A DNA stretch of 21,557 nt, taken from NCBI GenBank assembly GCA_038145245.1, contig JAYQPI010000011.1, positions 1-21,557 on the forward strand, given 5' to 3'. Both the position numbers and the translations under genes were made by a program. The notes under the pieces are model-generated. The model was not told the DNA's origin. It searched no databases and saw nothing but the letters and a program-made list of their open reading frames with translations. Shown here in pieces: positions 7,520 to 15,330 of the stretch. Each line of letters opens with the position of its first letter. Within the stretch, counting starts at the first letter, position 1. The stretch comes from Fontibacterium sp038145245. Its GTDB lineage: Bacteria; Pseudomonadota; Alphaproteobacteria; Pelagibacterales; Pelagibacteraceae.

Positions 7520-8360
7520 AGTTTAGAGATATATCTAGGTTTTGAGGACTATGAGTTAGTCTTCCAATTGAAATTCTATTTACGCCTGTCTTTGCATAAT
7601 CAAGAATATTTTTCTCATTTATATTCCCAGAAGCTTCTGTTTCATATTTATTACCAACCATGCTTAAGGCTTTTTTAATTTCATCTGGTTTCATATTATC
7701 TAATAATAATCTATTAAAATTAAGAGTTTGAATAGTTTCTAATTGACTTAGAGTGTCCACTTCTACTGTTATAACTTTTCCATTTCTGTTTAATCTCAAA
7801 GCATTTTGCACCAGGTCAAATATATTTTGAGAAGCTGAAATATGATTATCTTTTATAAAAATTTCATCGAATAAATTAAATCTATTGTTAGTACCACCCC
7901 CAAGAGTTACCGCATATTTTTGAATAGCTCGAAGCGTGGGTAAAGTTTTTCTAGTACAGCAAATTTTTGTTTTATATTCTTTGACTAGGTTAACGTAATA
8001 ATGAGTTTTTGTTGCAATTCCTGATATTAAACTTAAAAAATTAATTGCCGTTCTTTCTGATTTTAAAATAGAACCAGTTAATCCTTTAATTTCAGCAATA
8101 ATATCACCTTTTTTTATAGAAGATCCTTCTTGAATTTTCTTCTTAAATTTTGTTTTTTTATCAATTTGTTTAAATGCTTCATCTGCGAAATCTAATCCAC
8201 CAATGATCCCATCTTCATTTGCAATAACTTTAGCTGAAGTGATGGAATTTTTATTTACTAAAAGATCTGTAGTAATGTCTTTTTGAGCCTGATCCTCAAA
8301 CAAGGAAGCGCCAATAATACTTTTTATATAACCGCTAGTGATAAGTTTGGATTTTGACAT
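7512..8360 (-). CDS. nadC: Nicotinate-nucleotide pyrophosphorylase (quinolinate phosphoribosyltransferase)
   Basis: A 282-residue cytoplasmic enzyme that converts quinolinate and PRPP to nicotinate mononucleotide, the third step of de novo NAD synthesis. Family signatures: SERTAINFLSLISGIAT with Arg103, CTRKTLPTLR with Arg137-Lys138, GGGTNNR (154-160), and FIKDNHI with Lys170. Numbering runs two behind the M. tuberculosis enzyme, so Asn159 sits where a quinolinate-contacting histidine (His161) is expected. The usual PGLR is PTLR. Last gene of the nadA-nadB-nadC operon, 3 bases after nadB. Its stop overlaps the convergent SemiSWEET gene by 8 bases, leaving no space for a separate terminator. 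Confidence 0.94.
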   Translation of the reverse strand: MSKSKLITSGYIKSIIGASLFEDQAQKDITTDLLVNKNSITSAKVIANEDGIIGGLDFADEAFKQIDKKTKFKKKIQEGSSIKKGDIIAEIKGLTGSILKSERTAINFLSLISGIATKTHYYVNLVKEYKTKICCTRKTLPTLRAIQKYAVTLGGGTNNRFNLFDEIFIKDNHISASQNIFDLVQNALRLNRNGKVITVEVDTLSQLETIQTLNFNRLLLDNMKPDEIKKALSMVGNKYETEASGNINEKNILDYAKTGVNRISIGRLTHSPQNLDISLNFN

Positions 8361-8363
8361 TAT

Positions 8364-9959
8364 TTAAGCTACTTTTTCTATGTATTCTTTTTTATCTAAG
8401 AATTCTTGCATCTCTTTTAATGTAATTTGTTTTCTAAATAAAAATTTATCATTTGATTTTGGATAATCACTTCTAAAATGAGCTCCTCTACTTTCTTTTC
8501 TTATGTAGGCTGAGTAAGTAATTAATCTTGATACTAAAATCATATCTTTAAGTTTTGCAGATAAATCTTTTGCCTCTCTTTCTATTCTATCAATTTCAAT
8601 AAACGCTTTTTTAAGTTTTTGTTCATTTCTATAAACGCCAACTAAATCACTCATGATATTTCTAAGTTGCCATATATATTTTTTTGCTCTTATTCGTGAT
8701 GAAGTTTTTTCTTTTGGCAAATATTTTTGAAAATTAATATTTTTATCTTCTTTGTTATTTAGCACTTCGGAATTAATTGAATTTGCTATTCTTTTTCCAA
8801 AGACAAAAGCTTCAAGTAAAGAATTAGAAGCAAGCCTATTTGCTCCATGTGCACCTGTAGAAGAAACCTCGCCACAAGCCCAAAGACCTACAATGGATGA
8901 TTTTCCATTTTCATCAACAAATACTCCTCCCATATGATAATGAGCAGCTGGAGTTACTGGTATTTTTTCTTTAGAAAAATCAATGTTAGCTTTCTTTAAA
9001 AAATTATAAGCACTTGGAAACATAGTTTGTAATTGCTCATCTGAGAATTTTCTGCAATCTAAAAATGTTGAATGTCCAATATCTTTTAATCTTTGAAGTT
9101 CACGGGAAACAATATCACGAGGAGCTAAATCTCCACTGGGATGTATTGACTTCATAAATTGATTATCATTTTCATCAACTAATTTAGCACCATCTCCTCT
9201 TAACGCTTCAGTTAGCAATGGAGTTGGATCAAGCCCAACATCCATCCCCGTTGGATGAAATTGAACAAATTCCATATCAGAAAGAACAGCGCCAGCGCGT
9301 GCCGCCATTGCAATTCCTTCACCATAAATGTCTCTAGGATTTGTTGTATGTTCGTAAATACTACCAAGACCTCCTGTTGCAAGAACAATATTAGGTGCTT
9401 TAAAAAATGTAAAATTATCAACTATGTTTTTTCCGACGTGACGACCGATCAAACCTATAACTTTATTATTTTCAGTTATAATCTCATCAACTGTCACATC
9501 TTCTAGAATGGTAATATTTTCTAGTTTTTGAATATTATTTATTAAAGTTTTAATAATTTCTCTTCCAGAGCTATCACCGTTTACTTTAAGCACTCTACGT
9601 CTGCTATGAGCAGCTTCCTGAGACATTAAAAAATTTTTAAAATCATCTTTATCAAAATTAACTCCTTTATCTTCTAGAAATTTAATAATAGAAGCGGCTT
9701 CTTCAGTTATAATTTTAACAATTTTTTCATCACTTAATCCAGAACTTGCTTTTATAGTGTCTTCGAAATGAATTTTTGGACTATCATCTTTACCAACTGC
9801 TGCGGCGATTCCTCCCTGTGCCCAAGCACTCGATGAAGCTTCGCCCAATTTTTTTTTTGAAATTAAAGTAACTTTTCTTGGGTAAAGACAGATAGCAGTC
9901 ATTAATCCAGAAATTCCAGATCCAATAACAATAACGTCAGTAGTGTGTAAACTTTCCAT
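8364..9959 (-). CDS. nadB: L-aspartate oxidase
   Basis: A 531-residue flavoprotein that oxidises L-aspartate to iminoaspartate, the substrate of NadA. The N-terminal FAD motif is VIGSGISGLM (11-20). Further signatures are SSSAWAQGGIAAA (42-54), SQEAAHSRRRV (113-123), FHPTGMD with His235, PRDIVSRELQ with Arg281, YHMGG, and GANRLASNSLLEA near 375. A helical C-terminal domain (about 420-531), as in the succinate dehydrogenase/fumarate reductase flavoprotein group, completes it. Full length for the family. Its ATG shares one base with the nadA stop, consistent with coupled translation, and nadC follows 3 bases later. Confidence 0.95.
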   Translation of the reverse strand: MESLHTTDVIVIGSGISGLMTAICLYPRKVTLISKKKLGEASSSAWAQGGIAAAVGKDDSPKIHFEDTIKASSGLSDEKIVKIITEEAASIIKFLEDKGVNFDKDDFKNFLMSQEAAHSRRRVLKVNGDSSGREIIKTLINNIQKLENITILEDVTVDEIITENNKVIGLIGRHVGKNIVDNFTFFKAPNIVLATGGLGSIYEHTTNPRDIYGEGIAMAARAGAVLSDMEFVQFHPTGMDVGLDPTPLLTEALRGDGAKLVDENDNQFMKSIHPSGDLAPRDIVSRELQRLKDIGHSTFLDCRKFSDEQLQTMFPSAYNFLKKANIDFSKEKIPVTPAAHYHMGGVFVDENGKSSIVGLWACGEVSSTGAHGANRLASNSLLEAFVFGKRIANSINSEVLNNKEDKNINFQKYLPKEKTSSRIRAKKYIWQLRNIMSDLVGVYRNEQKLKKAFIEIDRIEREAKDLSAKLKDMILVSRLITYSAYIRKESRGAHFRSDYPKSNDKFLFRKQITLKEMQEFLDKKEYIEKVA

Positions 9960-10975
9960 TAGGCAAGGTTAGATTGGCGACCAACCTTAATCATACGTTC
10001 AATAGGTAGTCTTGCTTTATCTATAATAGATTTATCAATCAAAACTTCATTTTTTTCATTCATTAGACAATTATAGATTTTTGGTAATTGTATCTTTTTC
10101 ATATGAGGACATAAATTACACGGTCTTACAAAATTAGTTTCTGAATTTTCAACCTGAACATTATCGCTCATTGAACATTCTGTAACTAAAAATACATTTT
10201 TAGGTTTATTTTTTTTAACATATTGAATCATTCCAGCGGTTGATCCAGTAAAATTCGAGGCTTTAATAACATCAGGAGGGCACTCAGGATGAGAGACAAT
10301 TACTAAATCAGGATAATTTTTTCTAAGTTGATTTAATTCTTGAGCTGTAAATTGTTCGTGAACCATACATTTTCCATGCCAAGAAATAATTTTAACTTTA
10401 GTTTGTGAGGCAACATATTTTGCAAGATAAACATCAGGTAAAAATATAACTTCTTTTACTCCCAATGACTCAACAACCTTCACTCCATTAGCAGAAGTGC
10501 AACATACATCTGTTTCAGCTTTAACTTCAGCGGAGGTATTAACGTAAGTTACCACTGGAACACCTGGATATTGTTTCTTTAATTTTTTAACATCTTCTGC
10601 TGTAATAGACTCAGCGAGAGAGCATCCTGCATTCATATCTGGAATTAAGACTTTTTTATTAGGTGACATTATCTTTGCGGTCTCAGCCATAAAGTGAACG
10701 CCTGCCATAATAATAATATCTGCTTTAGTTTTTCCAGCTTCGATTGCTAAAGTTAAAGAGTCGCCAATAATATCAGCAACGCCATGATAAATTTCAGGAG
10801 TTTGATAGTTATGAGCTAAAATAACAGCATTCTTTTTCTTTTTAAGTTCATTAATTTTATAAATATAAGGAGCGTGTAGAGGCCATTCTAATAGAGGTAC
10901 TACAGATTTTATTTTTTGATAAATACTTGCAGTATTTTTTTCAATTTCTTTTGTAAATTCTAGTTGAGAACTCAT
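9959..10975 (-). CDS. nadA: Quinolinate synthase
   Basis: A 338-residue [4Fe-4S] enzyme that condenses iminoaspartate with dihydroxyacetone phosphate to quinolinate. Signatures: VILAHNYQTPEIYHGVADIIGDSL (from about 51), NAGCSLAES with Cys118, WHGKCMVHEQF (199-209), SHPECPP with Cys232, TGSTAGM (243-249) and CNLCPHM with Cys286/Cys289. Cys118, Cys232 and Cys289 are the expected three cluster ligands. First gene of the NAD operon; 82 bases separate its start from the divergent tRNA-Leu, and its promoter must lie there. I see no NiaR or NrtR-type operator that I can defend. Confidence 0.95.
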   Translation of the reverse strand: MSSQLEFTKEIEKNTASIYQKIKSVVPLLEWPLHAPYIYKINELKKKKNAVILAHNYQTPEIYHGVADIIGDSLTLAIEAGKTKADIIIMAGVHFMAETAKIMSPNKKVLIPDMNAGCSLAESITAEDVKKLKKQYPGVPVVTYVNTSAEVKAETDVCCTSANGVKVVESLGVKEVIFLPDVYLAKYVASQTKVKIISWHGKCMVHEQFTAQELNQLRKNYPDLVIVSHPECPPDVIKASNFTGSTAGMIQYVKKNKPKNVFLVTECSMSDNVQVENSETNFVRPCNLCPHMKKIQLPKIYNCLMNEKNEVLIDKSIIDKARLPIERMIKVGRQSNLA

Positions 10976-11001
10976 AATTTTTAATAATTTATAAATGATA
11001 A

Positions 11002-11031
11002 TTGACTAAGTTATTATAGTAAAATTAATAT
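11002..11031 (+). promoter_or_regulatory. Candidate sigma-70 promoter for tRNA-Leu
   Basis: TTGACT at 11002-11007 resembles a -35 box and TAATAT at 11026-11031 a -10 box, with an 18-base spacer. Initiation would fall near 11038, about 20 bases before the mature tRNA 5' end, a sensible leader length. The surrounding DNA is AT-rich, so -10-like hexamers are common; the TTGACT is the more informative part. Confidence 0.4.
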
Positions 11032-11057
11032 TTAAATTAGTTAAAACAACACTATTT

Positions 11058-11143
11058 GCGGTCATGTTGGAATTGGTAGACAAGCTTGGTTGAGGGCCAA
11101 GTGGAGTAATCCATTGAGAGTTCAAGTCTCTCTGACCGCACCA
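11058..11143 (+). tRNA. tRNA-Leu (anticodon GAG)
   Basis: An 86-base class II tRNA including an encoded CCA. The acceptor stem GCGGTCA (11058-11064) pairs with TGACCGC (11133-11139). The anticodon arm is CTTGG-TTGAGGG-CCAAG, placing GAG at the anticodon position (reads CUU/CUC). The long variable arm TGGA-gtaa-TCCA is typical of leucine tRNAs. The T arm is GAGAG-TTCAAGT-CTCTC. Discriminator A at 11140 is followed by CCA at 11141-11143. It ends 5 bases from the stop codon of the convergent ygfZ. Confidence 0.97.
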
Positions 11144-11148
11144 TTTAT

Positions 11149-12033
11149 TTAGATAATCATCCAGTTTGGAATATTAATTTTTATAGATGCTGTTTCTGTT
11201 TTTAGTTCATGATCAGTAATTAAGTTTTTATTATCTTTGTTAATTTTAATTAATGCAAAAGGAAACAAATCATCTATTAAGATTTTTCCAATCTCTTCAT
11301 TATTAAAATAAATTTTTTGTTCTTCTTGAATTTTTCCATTTATGCAATTTATTGCTAATAATCTTTTATTAACTTTATTTTTTAAATGCATTCGAGCAGT
11401 ATTTTCCTGACCAATGTAGCACCCTTTTTTTTGATCGATTCCGTTTAATTCAAGAAAATTTGCCTCAAGAGAAAACAATTGATTTTGTAATTTTTTTATA
11501 TTTTTCGAAGGGATTCCTAGATTAAATAATTTTTTTTCTAATAAATATTTTTCATTAGATAATTCAATATTTAAATCGTTAAAAAATTCTTTAATTTTAG
11601 ATTTTTCTATAATTGCTCTTGCTAAAATGTTTTTTATTCTTGGGTCTTCAAAGATTAAATAATTTTTATAATTAATTAAATTTAATTTATTAATATTAAG
11701 ACTTTTAAATTTAATAAAAGGTATATCGATACTTATTAAACTATCTTCAATTTTAATTTCAACTTTAGATCTTAATTTGTAGTTATAAAGTTTATTAAAT
11801 AATTCTTTTATTAGTTCATTATTACATTCAATTAAAAAAATATTTTTTGTTTTAAGAATAATAAATTCAAATAATAATTTTCCTTGTGGCGTTAATAAAG
11901 AAGCAAATATACAGTTATTGTCTGTTACTTTTTTAATATCATTGGAAATAATATTTTGAATGAAATCGATACTGTCTTCACCTTTAATGCTAATAAAACC
12001 TTTTGAAGTTATATAACCTTTATCTGTTTCCAT
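11149..12033 (-). CDS. ygfZ: YgfZ/CAF17-like folate-binding Fe-S cluster assembly protein
   Basis: A 294-residue protein related to the GcvT aminomethyltransferase fold. Proteins of this family assist folate-dependent maturation or repair of Fe-S enzymes. The diagnostic signature KKGCYIGQE lies at residues 202-210, including the conserved cysteine Cys205, followed by NTARMHLKNKVNKRLL. The N-terminal part (GFISIKGEDSIDFIQNIISNDI, about 12-33) matches the family's opening. The gene is unusually rich in Lys, Asn and Ile codons compared with the nad genes. It diverges from the dihydroorotase gene over only 38 bases, a pairing I recall from other alphaproteobacteria. NadA, encoded nearby, is an Fe-S enzyme of the kind that could benefit, but that link is inference. 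Confidence 0.85.
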   Translation of the reverse strand: METDKGYITSKGFISIKGEDSIDFIQNIISNDIKKVTDNNCIFASLLTPQGKLLFEFIILKTKNIFLIECNNELIKELFNKLYNYKLRSKVEIKIEDSLISIDIPFIKFKSLNINKLNLINYKNYLIFEDPRIKNILARAIIEKSKIKEFFNDLNIELSNEKYLLEKKLFNLGIPSKNIKKLQNQLFSLEANFLELNGIDQKKGCYIGQENTARMHLKNKVNKRLLAINCINGKIQEEQKIYFNNEEIGKILIDDLFPFALIKINKDNKNLITDHELKTETASIKINIPNWMII

Positions 12034-12071
12034 TATTGTGCGTTTATCTGCTTTGGTGTATTAAATTTTAG
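12034..12071. promoter_or_regulatory. Short shared divergent promoter region
   Basis: Only 38 bases separate the ATG codons of ygfZ and the dihydroorotase gene, so both promoters must overlap each other or extend into the neighbouring coding sequence. I cannot assign -10 and -35 boxes with confidence. Confidence 0.3.
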
Positions 12072-13385
12072 ATGTCCAATATATATGATTTAATTATAAA
12101 AAACGGCAATTGTTTTATAAATAATGATCTAGCCCAAACCGATATTGGAATTAAAGATAATCAAATTATAAAAATAGGCCCCATCAAGGAAGGCGGAGAC
12201 AAAGTTATTGATGCGAAAGGTCTTACAATTATTCCAGGCGCCATCGATACACAAGTTCATTTTAGAGAGCCCGGTAACCCAGATAAAGAAGATTTAGAAA
12301 GCGGAAGTAAGGCTGCAATTTTAGGAGGAATAACTTCTATTTTTGAGATGCCAAATACAAACCCAACAACAGATAACTTTGAAAGATTTCAAGAAAAATT
12401 AGATAGAGCTGAGAATCGGATGCATTGTAATTATGCTTTTTATTTTGGTGCAACAGAAAATAATTTTGAGTTGATAAAGCAAACAATCAATTTAAAAGGA
12501 TGTTGTGGAATTAAAATGTTCGTTGGCTCATCTACAGGGACATTGCTTGTAAATAAAGATGAAGCAATTGAAGAAATTATCAAAATAAGTCCTCGAGTTG
12601 TTTCAATTCACTCAGAAGACGAAAATTTATTAAAAAAGAAAAGAATTTTAATTGAAAAGGGCAATGTTAAGACCCATCCTGTCTGGAGAGACTCAGAAGT
12701 TGCATTAACTTCTACTACAAAAGTTACTGGTTTTGCTAATAAACATAAGAAAAGAATACATATTTTACATGTGTCTTCTAAAGAAGAAATTGACTTTTTA
12801 GCAAACAATAAAAAATACGTAACAGTTGAAACAACACCGCAGTTTTTAACCTTATTTGCGCCTGATTGTTACGAAGAACTTGGAACTTTAGCGCAAATGA
12901 ATCCTCCAATAAGAACAAAAGAACATCAAATTGCTTTATGGAAACGTTTGCTAGATGGAACTATCGATGTGCTTGGATCAGATCATGCACCACATACATT
13001 AGCAGAAAAGAAAAAATTATATCCTGAAAGTCCCTCTGGTTTGACGGGGGTCCAGACTATGCTTCCGATTATGTTAGATCATGTGAATAATAAAAAACTT
13101 ACATTTCAAAGGCTAGTAGAATTATTAAGTATTAATCCGTGTAAAATCTTTAATATAAAAAAAAGAGGAGAGATCAAAGAGGGATATTTTGCAGATCTTA
13201 CTGTTATTGATATGAATTTAAATTTTAAAATTACCAATAATTGGATTGCAAGTCGATGTGGATGGACACCATTTAATAATAAAATTGTAAAAGGTTTTCC
13301 AGTTGGAACAATTGTAAACGGTAAGATTGCTTCTTGGGATAAAAAAATTGTCGATACTAAATTTGGAAAACCTCTAGAATTTTAA
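12072..13385 (+). CDS. pyrC: Dihydroorotase-family amidohydrolase
   Basis: A 437-residue amidohydrolase, most likely the pyrimidine-pathway enzyme that cyclises carbamoyl-aspartate to dihydroorotate. Metal-site elements: DTQVHFREPG (59-68) with His63 and Arg65, the carbamylated lysine in GIKMFVG (Lys148), SIHSEDE with His180, ILHVSS with His233, and GSDHAPH with Asp304. The usual HxH of the family reads QxH here, because Gln61 (codon CAA) replaces the first metal-binding histidine. MPNTNP (93-98) and the C-terminal GEIKEGYFADLTVID are normal. An allantoinase or hydantoinase-like role cannot be excluded. The last 4 bases overlap the convergent propionyl-CoA synthetase gene. Confidence 0.85.
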   Translation: MSNIYDLIIKNGNCFINNDLAQTDIGIKDNQIIKIGPIKEGGDKVIDAKGLTIIPGAIDTQVHFREPGNPDKEDLESGSKAAILGGITSIFEMPNTNPTTDNFERFQEKLDRAENRMHCNYAFYFGATENNFELIKQTINLKGCCGIKMFVGSSTGTLLVNKDEAIEEIIKISPRVVSIHSEDENLLKKKRILIEKGNVKTHPVWRDSEVALTSTTKVTGFANKHKKRIHILHVSSKEEIDFLANNKKYVTVETTPQFLTLFAPDCYEELGTLAQMNPPIRTKEHQIALWKRLLDGTIDVLGSDHAPHTLAEKKKLYPESPSGLTGVQTMLPIMLDHVNNKKLTFQRLVELLSINPCKIFNIKKRGEIKEGYFADLTVIDMNLNFKITNNWIASRCGWTPFNNKIVKGFPVGTIVNGKIASWDKKIVDTKFGKPLEF

Positions 13386-15277
13386 TTTTTAATTATTCCA
13401 GCTTGAGTTAAAGAAGTTTTAATTTCATCCAAAATAGCAGGATCATCAATAGTTGCTGGCATTTTATAAGGAACTTGATCTGCTATTTTACTAACTGTTC
13501 CTCTTAATATTTTTCCTGATCTTGTTTTTGGAAGTCTTTTTACGACAACTATACTTTTAAATGCTGCTACAGGTCCAATTTTATCTCTAATCATCTGTAT
13601 GCATTCTTTTGAAATGTCCTCAGGTTTTTTTGTTACTCCAGATTTTAAAACAATTAAACCAAGAGGTATTTGACCTTTCAAATTGTCTGCAATGCCGAGC
13701 ACTGCACATTCAGCCACACTGGAATTTTCAGATAATATCTCTTCCATAGAACCTGTTGAAAGCCTATGTCCCGCAACATTAATAATGTCGTCAGTTCTAG
13801 ACATGATCCATATATATCCATCTTCATCAATGTGTCCGGCGTCATAAGTTTTGTAGTAACCTTTGTAAGGATCCATATAATTTTCTTTATATCTTTTGTC
13901 TGCCTTCCATAGTGTTGGGAAAGTTCCTGGAGGAAGAGGCAATTTTACTACTACATCACCCATTTCTGATGCTTTAGCTTGTGTTGCATCAGGTCTTAAA
14001 ATTTGTACATTATAACCTGGAGCTGCTTTACCTGCAGAACCATATTTAGTTTCAAATAAACCAAGGCCAGCACAATTTGCGCTTATTGCCCATCCAGTTT
14101 CAGTTTGCCACCAATGATCTATTACTGGTTTTTTTAGTAAGTTTTCAGCCCATTTAATTGTATCTGGATCTGCTCTTTCTCCTGCTAAAAATAATATTTC
14201 AAATTTAGATAAATCATACTTTTTAAAAAATTTTCCTTCAGAGTCTTCTTTTTTAATAGCTCTAAAAGCAGTAGGGGCAGTAAATAATGATTTAACTTTA
14301 TGTTCTGATATTACTCTCCAAAAAGAGCCAGCATCCGGAGTTCCAACTGGTTTTCCTTCATATATTATTGTTGTGCAACCATGAAATAACGGTCCGTAAA
14401 CAATATAAGAATGACCCACAACCCAACCTATATCACTAGCTGACCACCAGATATCGCCAGGGTTCATATTGTAAATATTTTTCATCGTCCACTTTAATGC
14501 AACGATATGGCCGCCAATATCTCTTACAATGCCTTTTGGAGTTCCTGTTGTTCCAGAAGTGTAAAGTATATAAGCGGGGTCGTTAGCGTCCATCGGCTCA
14601 CAATCAATTTCTTTTCCAGTATTTATAAAATCTTGCCAACTAATGTCGTTAATTCCTAATTCAACGGAATTATTTTCTCTTTGAAATATTATGCATTTTT
14701 TAGGTTTAATAGTTGCGAGTCTTAAAGCTTCATCTAAAAGGGGTTTGTATTGGACTGTTCTTCCAGGCTCAAAACCGCAAGAAGCTGAAATAATTAATTT
14801 TGCCTCAGAGTCATTTATTCTTGCAGCAAGTTCGTTGGCTGCAAATCCCCCAAAAACGACTGAATGCACTGCGCCAATTCTTCCACAAGCTAGCATAGCA
14901 AAAACTGCCTCAGGAATCATAGGCATATAAATAATAATTCGATCTCCTTTCTTAATTCCAAAATTTTTTAGAGCACCTGCAAATGTAGAAACAGTTTTTT
15001 TTACTTCAGAGTAACTAAATGAAATCTTTTTAGATGTTACTGGGCTATCATAAATGATAGCAGTGCGAGATCCATTTCCTTCTTCAATGTGCCTATCAAT
15101 TGCATTAAAACATGTATTAATTTTTCCACCAGGAAACCATCGATAAAAGGGAGGGTTTGAACTTTCTAAAACTTTTTTATATGGTGAAAACCATTTAACA
15201 TCTTTAGCAGCCTCACCCCAAAATTCCTCAGGATTTGTTATTGAAGCTTTGTATAAATTTTCGTAATTTTTAGTCAA
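13382..15277 (-). CDS. prpE: Propionyl-CoA synthetase (acyl-CoA synthetase)
   Basis: A 631-residue adenylate-forming enzyme that activates propionate (or acetate) with ATP and CoA. It shows an ACAS N-terminal region (NPEEFWGEAAKDVKWF, about 15-30), the P-loop YTSGTTGTPKGIVRD, the WWQTETGW core motif, SRTDDIINVAGHRLSTG, and the regulatory lysine in TRSGKIL (Lys589), the site acetylated in this family. KGIVRDIGGH and NVAGHRLSTG are more typical of PrpE than of acetyl-CoA synthetase. It starts 53 bases after blh on the same strand, so carotenoid-operon transcripts could read into it. Propionate could come from DMSP breakdown in a marine setting, but nothing in the window shows this. Confidence 0.9.
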   Translation of the reverse strand: MTKNYENLYKASITNPEEFWGEAAKDVKWFSPYKKVLESSNPPFYRWFPGGKINTCFNAIDRHIEEGNGSRTAIIYDSPVTSKKISFSYSEVKKTVSTFAGALKNFGIKKGDRIIIYMPMIPEAVFAMLACGRIGAVHSVVFGGFAANELAARINDSEAKLIISASCGFEPGRTVQYKPLLDEALRLATIKPKKCIIFQRENNSVELGINDISWQDFINTGKEIDCEPMDANDPAYILYTSGTTGTPKGIVRDIGGHIVALKWTMKNIYNMNPGDIWWSASDIGWVVGHSYIVYGPLFHGCTTIIYEGKPVGTPDAGSFWRVISEHKVKSLFTAPTAFRAIKKEDSEGKFFKKYDLSKFEILFLAGERADPDTIKWAENLLKKPVIDHWWQTETGWAISANCAGLGLFETKYGSAGKAAPGYNVQILRPDATQAKASEMGDVVVKLPLPPGTFPTLWKADKRYKENYMDPYKGYYKTYDAGHIDEDGYIWIMSRTDDIINVAGHRLSTGSMEEILSENSSVAECAVLGIADNLKGQIPLGLIVLKSGVTKKPEDISKECIQMIRDKIGPVAAFKSIVVVKRLPKTRSGKILRGTVSKIADQVPYKMPATIDDPAILDEIKTSLTQAGIIKN

Positions 15278-15330
15278 TTAATGATCCCTATATTCAATAG
15301 ATTAAATACTAAATATAAAAGATACAATAG

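Noticed and set aside
8752..9506. Plus- and minus-strand open frames inside nadB (8752-8937, 9212-9421, 9255-9506).
   Set aside because: All are shadows of the well-conserved nadB reading frame.
11058..11143. The tRNA-Leu as an integration site for a mobile element.
   Set aside because: No integrase, no repeated tRNA 3' end and only housekeeping genes lie on either side.
12608..12808. Minus-strand open frame inside the dihydroorotase gene.
   Set aside because: Antisense to conserved amidohydrolase sequence with no family resemblance; the plus-strand frame at 14691-14930 inside prpE is rejected for the same reason.
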